From the NCBI GenBank assembly GCA_021442155.1, contig CM038218.1:56581277-56645276 (forward strand): a stretch of DNA of 64,000 nt, given 5' to 3'. Each line of letters begins with the position of its first letter. The first letter of the stretch is position 1. Shown here one piece after another: positions 46,810 through 58,640 of the stretch. The translations under genes were made by a program, and so were the position numbers. This DNA comes from Cymbidium sinense (lineage: Eukaryota; Streptophyta; Magnoliopsida; Asparagales; Orchidaceae). The notes below the pieces were generated by a model. That model saw only the letters and a program-made list of their open reading frames with translations. It did not search any database and had not been told where the DNA came from.

Positions 46810-47741
46810 AACATTTTTGTGAGTTTTGACCCAATGTATTATAACAAAAGTAAAACATACTAAAATGTACAATAACATTTAGTAACACACCACATTCACA
46901 TATATGTGAAGTTATATTGTTATGTACATTAAATTTAAAGATGCTTTCATATAATATGTTATCTTACATTACACCTTAAAATGAATCACTTTAAACAAAA
47001 AATTTATAAAATTTGGTTGAAAAATGAACATTTATTTTGGATGCAAAATTCCATTATTTTAATTAAATGACACACCATAGCACACCCCCAATGATGTTCC
47101 CTAAAACTTACCTTAAATTTGCCCAAATCCCATCATCTCAGCCTATAAATCAATATTTTTATGAATTATACCAGTACAAACTCTACTACATCATACTATA
47201 AAAAACTAAAATATGCTAAACAATAAGTAGTTCTACATAATAGTATGCTATAATGCATGATGCTATGCTATGTTATGGCATCCTATATTATAATACACTA
47301 TAAAATATTATATTTTATTATATTGCATATCACATCACAAGGGATTGCTTAAGATAAAAAATCATAAAATTATTCTAGACAATAAAAAACTATATATTTT
47401 AGTCATATCACTTACATATTTTAAATTGATGCAATATATTATGATGCCATGCTCTACCTATTTTAAATTTGGCCATATTCCACCATTTTAAAGTCTAAAT
47501 CAACATTTTTATAAATAATGCTAGTGTAGGCTTGACTGCATAATTGAAAAATACTAAAATAATTTAAAATACACATAATAATATATTCTGATATATGATG
47601 TTGTACTATGCAACAACATATACTATTTATTTTGAATATAAAATCTTACTTTTTAGACTACAAGTGGCATAGCACACCTTTAGTACTACAACCTAATTCC
47701 CACTTCAAATTTAACAAATTTCATCATCTGATTTATTAAAT
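46810..47741. repeat. AT-rich duplicated segment, copy B
   Basis: Matches 29956-30880 from aacatttttgtgagttt to catcatctgatttattaaa. It is joined directly to the gypsy protease fragment. At 47741 the likeness to copy A stops and T/G-rich (minus strand) LINE-linked sequence begins. Confidence 0.87.
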
Positions 47742-49827
47742 TTGATCTTTATAAAACCAACACGATCCACCATGAGTAGTCTCCAAACCTGTGAAGAGAT
47801 CTGCAAAATGCTTTTAAAAGGATGAGTACAATTAATCAAGTAATTAATCAAGCATAAAGAGTGAGAGCAGATAAAAGGAATAAGATAAAGAAAAGGCGCA
47901 GACTTAGTTACAGTCATTTCAAGGAGCAACACTATATGTAAGCATCCAAACTTCAGGTGAAGGGTTACAATTACATATAGCGCTACCAACCAAAATAAGA
48001 AAGAGTGGAAAACATCAAAGCAGTCATTGCTAGCATACCTCTTATAGCACCTTATCCAAGGACAACCATCACGCCAGCCTGCAAAATCTTCTAAAGAGCA
48101 AAAATAGCCTCCAAACACCTAACAATCAGAGATATCAAGCTCAATATGATAGATACAAAGGTAATCCAACAGGATAGTAGCAAACCCAAAGGAGCACCAC
48201 CAAAGCCACCACCAAGAATGGATAACAAAATCAATAGGAGCAAACCTCATAATATGAGAAAAAGCACTAAATAGAGACAATCCAAAGGCAAAATGAAACA
48301 CATATGTGTTAGGATCCTCCATCAAAAGGAAAGGGAAAGAGCCAATAGTAATAAAACCCAATCTAATAATAAGCCTAATAGCAAGAGGAGTGGGCAGTAA
48401 CTCTGCCAAGGAGGAAACTAGAAGAAGAGAGTCACAGGAAGATAAGTAGCAGTTTCCCAACACAGTCACCAAAGGAGCACAAAAATTTTTCCAAAATAAA
48501 GACTCCATCAACTAGCCCAGCCATCCAGAACAACCAATTCATACAGCTAGCCAAGAAATCCTCACAGCAAACCACCTCAACAACAAAAGATCCAAATCAT
48601 CAATCCCATAACCATCAGTATAAAGTCCAACAATAGTCATCAAGCCACAAATGTTGAAGATACTTAGGGAGATAGAAACAGATAGCAGCCACCAATCCCA
48701 ATCAAAGGAAAGGAGATTTCAATCTAGAAAGCTAGAGATAACAGCCAAAGACAGAATAATAAGAAGCCTAGTAGTACAAAAATATGCTAAATGAAAAAAA
48801 TAGTAGTACAATAGTGACCCAGCACAACCATCATCACCCAAGGCTTAATAATAACCAACCAGGAGTCATTAGCTGACCACTTCAGAACAAAACCCATAAC
48901 CAAAACCTCAGTAATACAGGAGGAGGACCAACTCATAACCAGAGGATACAACAAACTAGAGACATGCATCCTCAAAACCAACAAAAGCAAAAACATATGG
49001 TAAAGAGCCACAAAAGAAATAGTTCTTCAAGCTACAGCAAATCATTAAATAGCCCTCGAAGTCACCAAGCCCATCACAACAACAGGAGCAGTAGCCACAA
49101 AAACACATCTACCAAAAACCACTATCCGATGAGCAATCCCCACCCAAGAATCCCACACCCAAATATCAGAAGCAGGGGAGAAGGGATCAACTCGTGAGAA
49201 AAGGGGCAGCCAAAAGCACCTGGAAGAACCACCCTAAATAGTAAGAAATAAGTAGGTGACGGTCCATCCAGCCACAAAGCAAACACCCTAGAAAAACTCA
49301 ATAAAATAACCACCAAAAAAGAGAACCATAACCAAAGGTAGATAACAATTCTAGAAAGAACAACACAACCCAGGAAGGGATAATACCCACATCCAGATTT
49401 CACCAGCAACCTGCCAACTCATAAACCCAAACCATTAAATAACCAAAGCAAAAAAACACATAGGAGAACAATAAAGCCAGGGGAAAACCCTGCCCATCAC
49501 CAAAATAACCTAATTCCACCATAACAAGGAACAAATAAGAAGAGATAACCACAACAACCAAAAGACAGGAAAACATCCTCCACCTGCTGAAAACTCTACT
49601 TCACTAGGAATGGAGACAAAATAAACTAGAAACCAAAAGCTATAATAGAAAACCAAAGGAATGAAAAATAACCCCAACCAATCCAAAAAATAAGAAGAAT
49701 TCATACTAGAGATCAAAATTAGGTTTAGGAGATGAGAAAACTCAAATCCAAACCAGCAGAGGAAATATCCAAAACCAAGGAAAACCATCCACACAGAGTA
49801 ATCCAAAATTGAAGAAGGAAGGAAGAG
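47742..49827 (-). mobile_element. T/G-rich region downstream of LINE ORF2, probable 3' region
   Basis: On the minus strand this 2.1-kb stretch is rich in T and G (ggttttggttatgggttttg style) and follows the ORF2 stop at 49828-49830 with no break. T/G-rich 3' untranslated regions are common in plant LINEs. Several open frames (48119-48511, 47711-48118, 49122-49409, 49510-49806, all minus) give hydrophobic Leu/Phe/Trp/Val-rich proteins with no domain, as expected from T/G-rich DNA. There is no clear poly(A) tail at the 47742 end (minus strand ttataaagatcaaattta). It is long for a LINE 3' UTR, so a second inserted element is possible. Confidence 0.5.
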
Positions 49828-52620
49828 CTAAAAGCTTCTAAGATTAGGCAACCCAATTTTATCTAGATTAATAAGACACCTTAATAAAAAAGGAAGATCT
49901 TCCTTAGAAAACATTTGCAAATTGGAAGACTTGGCCCCCAAGTTGGTAAGAAAATTAGCACAAGAATTTCCTTCTCTATAGATGAGAAATTTGAAAATCT
50001 AGATTAGTAAGAAGACTCCTACTATGATTAAGCAATAAAACACTTCAACATTTCCATGGAAGTCAGACTTAAGTAAATCTAAAAGAAGGAGAACATCAAC
50101 TTCAACCTAGATCTTAGGAAAACCTCTTTGTAGAAAAATGGAAATGGCATGATGAATTCCTTTAAGTTCAGCAAATATAATAGAACAAGGATCTAAAGGG
50201 GTAGGAAAAGTAAATTACCTTGCCACCATGATCTCTCAAAATCCCACCACAACCATAACAATCATTTGAGATAAAGCCATCAGTGTTAACCTTGATGCAA
50301 TTATGATTAGGTTTAATCCAATGGATAAATTTTTTGGTTTGAAGAAACATTACAAGTCAGAAGGTTAATCCCAAATTTCAAGGTCATAGACTGGTACCCT
50401 TTAAAATTGAAGGAGATTGGCTTTAAAAAGAGACAATTTTATATTTAGATGTAGCAATGATATGATTATAATTCATAGGAATATTACAGTGCTTTGAATC
50501 ATTTATAGCCATACAAATATACCAAAGAATAGTAATAACTAAGAAAATTTTAACATGTATATGAGAGAAACATGCTTCAAGAAGTTGCATAATAAAAAGT
50601 AAGCCGTTAAAATGGAAGGTATTAAAAACATTATCATACCACACCCACAAAGAATAGGGCCATTCATAAAAAACACGATCCACACTTTTAATGTGATAAC
50701 AAGAGTGACATTTAGAGGGGTGGTGGAATCCTTTTTTTAAAAGAGTAGCATCCACATGGATATAATGCTTAAGAATGTGCTAAGTTAAGACTAAAAATGA
50801 ATTGGGGACACTATTATTCCAGATTTTGGTATAAAATAAAGAATTTTAATATTTAAGTTTGATAAATCACAAAAAATCCTTAGAAACAAAATCTCCAGAA
50901 GAAGAATTTTGAAAAGAATTTGGTCAGGTTCATTAGGGTGAGGACAAATTTTGAGATATTTTTTAATGATCATAATAGGGACAAGGCTATTCAATTGAGT
51001 CACATCCCAATTATTATTAATAAGTAACTAATAAACCTTAAGCACCATAGTAGAATGAGTATTAAGAAGGGAATCAATAGAGCCCTGACCAAGCTAGTTG
51101 CCTTGACAAAAAAGGAGAAACCAGAATTGATACCCTAGGAAATTAAATTCTTAGCACACCATTTGATACTACAAATCTTTCTCTAGGCAAGAGAATCCCC
51201 ACATTTAAAAACACAAATGAGGGGGTCTTTTCCCTAACAATATTTAGCATGCATAAACTTTGACTAATAGCTATCTTTATTTCTAAAGTTCTACCATATT
51301 TTATAGAAAAAAACAATTAATAGAATCCTCTAAGGTTTTGCAACCCAAGCCACCCTCATTATTGGTACCACAATAGTTATGCCAGCTAGCCCAATGTAAT
51401 CTTTTGGTAGATGCATTAGACCCCCAAAAACATTTGTTAAAAATTCTTAGCACACCATTTGATACTACAAATCTTTCTCTAGGCAAGAGAATCCCCACAT
51501 TTAAAAACACAAATGAGGGGGTCTTTGCCCTAACAATATTTAGCATGCATAAACTTTGACTAATAGCTATCTTTATTTCTAAAGTTCCACCACATTTTAT
51601 AGAAAAAAATAATTAATAGAATCCTCTAAGGTTTTGCAACCCAAGCCACCCTCATTATTGGTACCACAAAAGTTATGCCAGCTAGCCCAATGTAATCTTT
51701 TGGTAGATGCATTAGACCCCCAAAAACATTTGTTAAAAATTCTATTAATCTTTTAAATAATATAACGAGTATGGACAATAGTAGACAAGAGATAAATAGG
51801 CAAAGAGGAAAGGGTACTTTTGATTAAGATAACTCTAACACCAAAAGAGAGTAAATGAAATTCCCAAGAAAATATTTTCTTATTAATTTTTTGAATAACT
51901 TCATCAAATAAAGAAGATCTTTTCATGCCACCATATAAGGGAGTCCCTAGGTATTTGATAGGGAGATTTTGATGAAAGAAGCCCATAATATTTCTAATAA
52001 CATTGATCTTAGATAAGGAGATATAAGAGCTAGTAATAAAATAACTTTTATCATGATTAATATTCAAGCCACTCTCCCAACCAAAGTGATTTAGGAATGT
52101 AATGAGTCGAGGCATTGCAAAATATAATGAAATCATCAGCAAAACTAAGATGAGAAATGGAAAGCCCACCAATGGTTTTGTAGAACATGTGAGGCATTTT
52201 ACTAAACATATGCTCAAGACATCTAGAGAGATATTCCACAGCAATAATGAAAAGAGCAGGAGAAAAAAGGTCACCTTGCCTTAACCCATGAGAAAAGGAG
52301 AAAATTCCATTCACTTCACCATAAAAAAGAATTATCAATCCCATTCTTAATTAAAGTAATAACTTGATTAGAAAACACAAATAAAGCCAGAATTTTATAA
52401 AGGAAAATCCAACCAATATTAAGGTAGGCTTTTGAAATGTCAAGCTTAAAAAGCAGGTTACCACCTCAAACTTTGGCATTGAAATCATGAATAATCTCTT
52501 GGGCTAATAGAACATTATCAATAATGGATCTCCTTTAACAAAACCAATTTCATTGGGGGAGATAATTTTAGGGAGCAAGATACTCAATCTTCAAGCAAAA
52601 ACTAATTTGTTTGAGCATCT
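49828..52620 (-). pseudogene. L1-type LINE ORF2 (RT, zinc knuckle, RNase H), broken
   Basis: Minus-strand remnant of a plant non-LTR retrotransposon ORF2. In order from 52620: LLPKIISPNEIGFVKG, FKLDISKAY (catalytic Asp at 52439-52441), HGLRQGDLFSPALFII, SHLSFADDFIIFC (FADD at 52132-52143), KSYFITSSYIS, LPIKYLGTPLYGG, then WGSNASTKRLHWASW and NEGGLGCKTLED. A zf-RVT-like part follows (KCHSCYHIKSVDRVFYEW, about 50650-50720). Last come RNase H IKVNTDGFISNDCYGCGGIL (Asp at about 50280) and REGNSCANFLTNLG (about 49940), ending PNLRSF and a stop. The endonuclease is missing. There is a frameshift just after FADD (about 52110-52125), and further stops and shifts exist. It is inactive. Confidence 0.9.
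51145..51736 (-). repeat. 296-base exact-looking tandem duplication inside LINE ORF2
   Basis: 51145-51440 is repeated at 51441-51736 with only a handful of differences (for example tctttt/tctttg near 51227/51523, gttctaccat/gttccaccac near 51290/51586, cacaatag/cacaaaag). Both copies contain the WASW-to-GGLGCKTLED part of the RT thumb region. Short shared sequence aaattct marks both joints. The copies are far more alike than other repeats in the window, so the event is recent. Confidence 0.93.
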
Positions 52621-53125
52621 TCTCTCCTTCGCTATTTTGGTGCTCTCGTGAATTTCATTTCCCTTGTGGAGGCAAATCCCCTTTGTGGTTTTTTTATGGC
52701 AAATCCAGTTGTTGCTTCCAATTGGGCGGACTCGATGGAATTTAGCTGCTCGCACGATGAACCTCTGTTGATTAGGGCTATAATTATCACTTCCCCATGG
52801 GGAAATCCTATTAATATGGCTGCTCCCTCTATGGATTCTGGCTCTATGGGAGTTTCTGGCATAAATCCATCACTGGCTTTGAAATCATTCAAGGATGTTC
52901 TTCTAGTAATTGGTGAGTCTCTCGACCTTATTTTGACTTCCTTTCGGGGCATGCCCACAATAATGTGTTCTGATTTGGTTGTGAAAAGGCCTGTGAAGCC
53001 ATTTGAATTTATGTTGGGGGGTAAGTTCGCTTTTCATCATCCTACTTTGGAGAATATTCATTCTTTCATCCATAGCTTAAAGCTTTCTGGAATTTTTTTG
53101 GTTGGATTGATTGATTCACGTCATT
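52621..53125 (+). pseudogene. LINE ORF1 fragment, DUF4283-like, inverted relative to ORF2
   Basis: An open frame 52648-53145 (165 codons, the last few in satellite) reads SFKDVLL, then KPFEFMLGGKFAFHHPTLEN and LKLSGIFLVGLIDSRHSF. This matches the DUF4283 domain at the start of ORF1 in plant L1-type LINEs (relatives: FxLVGKFxxxRPxLExIRxxF and GxFxVGLLDxRHVLIRL). The domain is cut at the RHxLI word, where satellite begins (about 53126). It faces ORF2 head to head. The N-terminal part (52648-52860) is unrecognised. No stop interrupts it, but it lacks the zinc knuckle and the rest of ORF1. Confidence 0.75.
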
Positions 53126-53750
53126 CATTTTTTAGTTTAGGTTAAGGTTTAGTTTTAGTTTATTTTATTTTATTTAGTTTTGGTTTAGGTTTAGGTTTAG
53201 TTTATTTTAGTTTAGGTTTAGGGTTATTTTATTTTTATTTTAGGTTTAGTTTTTTTTTAGTTTAGGGTTTAGGTTTTTTTTATTATTTATTTTTAGGTTT
53301 ATTTTCTAAGTTTAGGTTTTTATTTAGTTTTATATTTTATTTTATTTTTTATTTAGGTCTTTTGTTTTTTATTTTAGGTTTAGTTTTTATTTTATTTAGG
53401 TTTTCTATTTTTAGTTTAGTTTAGTTTTTTATTTATTTTATTTTATTTTAGATTTTATTTTTTTATTTTCATTTTAAGATGAGGTTTAGGTTTTAGTTTT
53501 TATTTTTATTTTATTTTATTTTATTATTTTAATTTGGTTTAGGTTTTCTTATTTATTTTATTTTTAGGTGTTATTTAGTTTAGGTTTAGGCTTTTAGCTT
53601 TTTAGGTTTTGAGTTGAGGGTTTAGGGTTTAGAACTAGTTAAGGGTTTAGGGTTTAGGGATTAGGGTTTGGGCTTTAGGGTTTAGGATTTAGGGTTTAGG
53701 TTTTAGATTTAGTGTTTAAGTTTTAATTTAGGGATTAGTGTTTTAGTTTT
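53126..53750 (+). repeat. Telomere-like satellite
   Basis: Resumes abruptly at tttttagtttaggttaagg. A T/A-rich block runs to 53600, then a TTTAGGG-rich block to the next GRP module. No gene is seen. Confidence 0.88.
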
Positions 53751-54200
53751 ATTTTTTTTAAGAGAGAACAAACTCAGATTCAACATTTCTTATTTTTGAT
53801 TTCATCAACCAAGTAGCACCCTAAATTTTCTAAGACACACGTGATGATATAAATCAAAAATGAGCACCCATAAAGAAGATCAAAAACCCTAGATAAGTTG
53901 AAATATCTCTACTTTAAAGTTTCTCTAGTTCCCATCAGAACCACCCCCGCCTCTCGAGTAGTGGGATCCGCCATCATATCCCCGATCTCTCCCTCCGCCA
54001 CCACCATGATTGTAGCCTCCATCGCTCCTCCTGCCTACATAACCACCACAGCTCCGACCACCACCTCCATATCCACTAGCACCTCCAGATCCCCCACCAT
54101 GATTACGATGACCACAGCCTCTGCCTTTGCCTCCACCGTCAGATCTAGACTAAGCCTATTTTATGAATATGTTCCTGCCATAAAGGTTCAACCTATTCTT
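53751..54200 (-). pseudogene. Best-preserved GRP 3' fragment, pseudogene
   Basis: On the minus strand the RRM end (NLYGRNIFIK) is followed by two stops, then SRSDGGG, and then the whole glycine-rich tail stays in one frame: GGGSGGASGYGGGGRSCGGY, RRSDGGYNHGGGGGRDRGYD, GGSHYSRGGGGSDGN. The Trp of the usual GNWRN end is TAG (53925-53927). Just after RN about 50 bases of 3' UTR are deleted, taking away the normal stop. This copy shows best what the source gene encoded: a GRP with one RRM and a GGY/GRDRGYDGG-type tail that binds RNA. The 105-codon Ser/Thr/Pro-rich frame on the other strand (53898-54215) is its antisense shadow. Confidence 0.9.
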
Positions 54201-57200
54201 AGAGTTTTGGGATAATTTTGGGTTTAGGGTTTATGGTATGTTTAAGGTTTAGGGATTAGGTTTAGTTTAGGTTTAGAGTTTGGGGTTTATAATGTTGTAG
54301 ATTTAGACTTTAGGATAGTTTAGTGTTTGGTTTAGGGTTTAGGTTTAGTTTAGTGGTAAGGTTGTAGTTTGTTTAGGGTTTAGGGGTTTAGGCTCAGGTT
54401 GTGGCCTGGCTTAGGGTTGTGGTTTAGGTTTAGGGTTTAGGTTTTGTGTTAGGGTTTAGGTTTAGGGTTTAGGTTTATGGTATATGGTTTGTTTAGGTTT
54501 AGGGTTTAGGGTTTAGGTTTTTTTCTAAAATTATATATAAGGGTTTAGGTTTACTTAAGTTAGTATATTTTATTTAGTGTTTATTTTATTTTTTTTATAT
54601 CAGTTTCTTTTTTATTTTTATTTAGTTTAGTTTATTTATTTTAGGTTTAATTATTTTAGTTTAGGTTTTTTATTTTAGTTTATTTTTTAGGTTTAGTTTT
54701 ATTTTTTAGCTGAGTTTTATTTTTGTTTTATTTCCAAGGTTTACATTTTATTTTATTTTTTTTAGGTTTTGGTTGAGGTTTTAATTTAATTTTATTTTTT
54801 GTTTCAATTTTAGGTTTATTTTTAGGTTTACTTTTTTAGTTTAGGTTTATGTTTATTTTATTTATTTTAGGTTTAGGTTTAGGTTTAGTTTATTTTAGGT
54901 TTAGGTTTAGATTTTATTTATTTTAGTTTACTTTATTTTATTTTAGGTTTAGGTTTATTTTATTTTCTTTATTTTATTTTTATTTAGATTTAGGTTTTTT
55001 TTAGTTTAGGGTTTAGGTTTTATTTTTTATTTATTTTTAGGTTTTATGTTTATGTTTTATTTATAGGTTTAAGTTTTTATTTAGTTTTTTTATTTTATTT
55101 TAGGTTTATTTTGTGTTTATTTTATGTTTAGTTTTTATTTTATTTTGTTATTTTATTCTTAGGTTTATTTTATCTTTTTTATTTAGTTTAGGTTTTTATT
55201 TATTTTATTTTTTTATTTTATTTTATTTTTAGGTTTAGGTTTAGTTTTTAGTTTACATTTTTAATTTATTTTATTTTATTTTATTTATTTAGGTGTAGGT
55301 TTTTCTTTATTTTATTATTAGGTTTTATAGTAGTTGGTTTTTGGCTTAGGGCTGTGGTTTTAGCAGGTTCTGTTTAGGATTTAGGTTTTATCCCTTAGGG
55401 TTTGGGTTTAGGGCCCCAGTGGGTTTGAATAGTTTAGGCTTTAGGCTGGTTGAGAGTTTGGTAGAGTTTAGGGTTAGGGTCACCAGGGTTTGGGGTTGGG
55501 TCAGGGCTAGGCTTAATGTTTTTGTTTTAGTTTAGGTTTATGATCTTTAGTTTGGTGGGGGTTTGGGCTCAGGGTTGGTTTAGGGTGGTTTAGGATTTAG
55601 AGTTTAAGGTTTAAGTCAGGTAGGTTAGTGTAGGTTGTCAAGGGTTTAGGTTTTAGGATTTAAGGTTTAGGATTTAGGGTTTAGGGTTTAGGGTTTAGGC
55701 CTTGGTTTAGGGTTTACAATTTTTTTTAAATTAAGTAAACTAGTAGGTTTAGGTTTATTTAGTTTATTTAGTTTAGTTTATTTATTTTAGTTTATTTTAT
55801 TTTTATTTTTATTTACTTCTACTTTTTATTTTTATTTAGTTTAGTTTATTTATTTAGGTTTATTTATTTTAGTTTTAGTTTTTAATTTTAGTTTATTTTT
55901 TATGTTTAGGTTTAAGTTTAGGTTTATTTTTTAGATGAGTTTTATTTTTATTTTATTTTATATGTTTAGGTTTTATTTTTTACTTTAAGGTTTTGGTTTA
56001 GGTTTTTATTATATTTTTTTAGGTTTAGGGTTTAAGTTTCTATTTATGGTTTATTTTCATTTTATTTTTTAGTTTAGTGTAGGTTTATTTTTAGTTTAGG
56101 TTTAGGTTTTATTTATTTAACTTAGTTTATTTTAGTTTAGGTTTAGGTTTATTTTTTTTATTTTTTTTCAATTTATTTTACATTTAGTTTTTTTTATTTA
56201 GGTTTTTATTCTTATGTTTTTTTTAGTTTAGTTTTTTATTTTATTTTATTTATATTTTATTTTTATTTTTATTTTATTTTTAGGTTTAGGTTTAGGTTTT
56301 AGTTAGATTTTATTATAATATATTTTATTTAGGTTTATGTTTATATTTATCTATTATTAGGTATTATTTAGTTTTATTTAATTTTAGTTTTTAGCATGTG
56401 TTTTTAGGGTTAGGGTTAGGGTTTAGGAGTTTAGGTTTGGGTAGTAGGTTTAGTTTAGTTTGGATTTAGGATTTAGGTGGAGGGTTTAAGGTGGGGTGGT
56501 GGGGTTTTAGGTGTGGTTGGGTTATGTGGTTAGTTTAGGGCAGTGTAGCTAGGATGGTTTAAGGTGTGGATTTGAGTAGTGGATTTGTTCCCAGGTGTGG
56601 TAGAATGGTTTAGGATTTAGAGGTCAGTGGGTTCCAGGTGCAGTCAGGTGGTCAGGCAGGTTATGGTTTAGGGAGGTAGGTTTAGTGGTATGGTTTATGG
56701 TTTAGGGAGGATTTTTTGATGGTTTAGAGTTTAATTTTAAATTAAGTAAACAGGTAGGTTTATTTAGTTTTATATTTTATTTTATTTAGGTTTATTTTAT
56801 TTTATTTAGTTTAATTTATTTTAGTTTAGGTTTTATTTTAGTTTATTTTTATGTTTAGGTTTATGTTTATGCTTAATTTTTAGTTTCATTTTATTTTTAT
56901 TTTATTTTTTAGGTTTATGTTTTATTTTTATATATTTAAGTTTTGGTTTAGGTTTTTATTTTTTTATTTTAGGTATTGGTTTAAGGTTTTTATTTTAGGT
57001 TTAATTTTAAATTTTATTTTTTTAGTTTAAGTTTGGGTTTTTTTAGTTTATTTTATTATATTTAGTTTAAGGTTTAGGTTTAGTTTATTTTATGTTTAGG
57101 TTTAAGTTTTATTTATTTTAGTTTTATTTATTTTAGATTAGGTTTAGGTTTATTTTATTTTATTTATTTTAGGTTTATTTTTTTAGGTTTAGGTTATTAT

Positions 57201-58640
57201 TTAGTTTTTATTTTTTTACATTTATTTTTTTAGTTTAGTTTAGGTTTTTATTTATTTTATTTTAGTGTAGTTTGTATTTTTCAAGTTTAGAGTTTTAGGT
57301 TTAGTTAGGTTTTTATTTTATTTATTATTTTATTAGTAGTTTAGGTTTATTTTATTTTATTTTATTATTATTTATTTTAGGTTTTAGTTTAGTTTATGTT
57401 TTGCTTTTAGGGTTTAGGGTTTAAGGTTTAGTGTTTGTTTGGGTTTAGGGTTTAGGTTTTGTGGGTTTATGGTTTAGGGTTCAATGTTTATGGTTTAGAG
57501 TTTAGGGTTTAGGGTTTTAAGGTTTAGGGTTTTAGGGTTTAGGGTTTAGTGGTAGCGGTCAGGTTCATCCGTTTGGGTTAGGGTTTTTTGGTTAATTTTT
57601 TGTAAATTAAAACCCGTGAGTTTAGGTTTATTTAGTTTATTATTTATTTATTTTACTTTATTTTAATTTTAATATTTATTTAGTTTAGTTTATTTATTTT
57701 AGTTTAAGTTTTTTATTTTGTTTATTTTATATATTTAAGTTTAGGTTTAGGTTTATTTTTTAGTTTAGTTTTGTTTTTTTACTTTATTTTTTAGGTTTAA
57801 GTTTTATTGTTTATTTTTAGGTTTAGGTTTAGATTTTATTTTTTTAGGTTTAGGTTTTAGGTTTTTTTTAGATTGTTTTAGGCTTTATTTTTTAGTTTAG
57901 GTTTAGATTTTTTTTAGTTTATTTTATTTTATTTAGGGTTTAAGTTTAGGTTTAGATTTAGTTTATTTTATTTTTTAAGTTTGGCTTTTATTTATTTTAG
58001 TTTAGGTTTAGGTTTAGTTTATTTTTATTTTAGGTTTAGGTTTTTTTGTTTAGGGTTTAGGTTTTATTTTTAAGTTTTATTTTTATGTTTATTTTTTAGG
58101 TATCATTTTTATTTAGTTTTTGTTTTATTTTATTTTAGGTTTATTTTATGTTTATTTTAGTTTTAGTTTTTACTTTATTTAGGCTTTTTTTATTTCTTTT
58201 AGTTTAATTTAGGTTTTTATTTCTTTTATTTTAGTATAATTTTTATTTTTTATTTTATTTTCTTTTGAGGTTTAGATTTAGGTTTAGGTTTAGGTTTAGG
58301 TTTTAGTTTAGGTTTTTATTTTATTTTGGTTTATGTTTTTTTATTTATTTTATTTTTAGATTTTATTTAGTTTAAGTTTAAGTTTTTATCTTTTTTTAGG
58401 GTTTAAGTTTAGGGTTGAGGTTTAGGGTTGGGTTTGGGTTTGGGTTTAAGGTTTATGCTTTAGGGTTTAGGTTTAGGGTTTAGGGTTTAGGGTTTAGGTT
58501 TTAGGGTTTAGGGTTTAGGGTTTAGAGTTTTAGGGTTTAGGGTTTAGGATTTTTGGTTTAGGGTTTTTAGGGTTTAGGGTTTAGGTTTAGGTTTTAGGTC
58601 TAGGGTTTAGTTTTAGTTTAGGTTTTAAGGTTTTGGTGTT
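54201..58640 (+). repeat. Telomere-like satellite, including G-rich diverged blocks
   Basis: Boundary motifs near 55728, 56739 and 57604 (steps of 1011 and 865), with a weak one near 54526. TTTAGGG-rich blocks at 54201-54520, 55330-55715, 56400-56725, 57400-57590 and 58395-58640. The blocks at 54290-54450, 55330-55640 and 56440-56690 are unusual, with more C and with GGT/CAGG words (ggtgcagtcaggtggtcagg) unlike the rest. No gene is seen. Confidence 0.87.

Noticed and set aside
48119..48511. Multi-pass membrane protein gene on the minus strand
   Set aside because: Hydrophobicity follows from T/G-rich composition downstream of a LINE ORF2. No domain and no independent start context were seen.
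53898..54215. Ser/Thr-rich 105-codon gene on the + strand
   Set aside because: It is the antisense reading of the glycine-rich GRP fragment; its Thr/Ser/Ala codons are complements of the GGT/GGA-rich sense codons.
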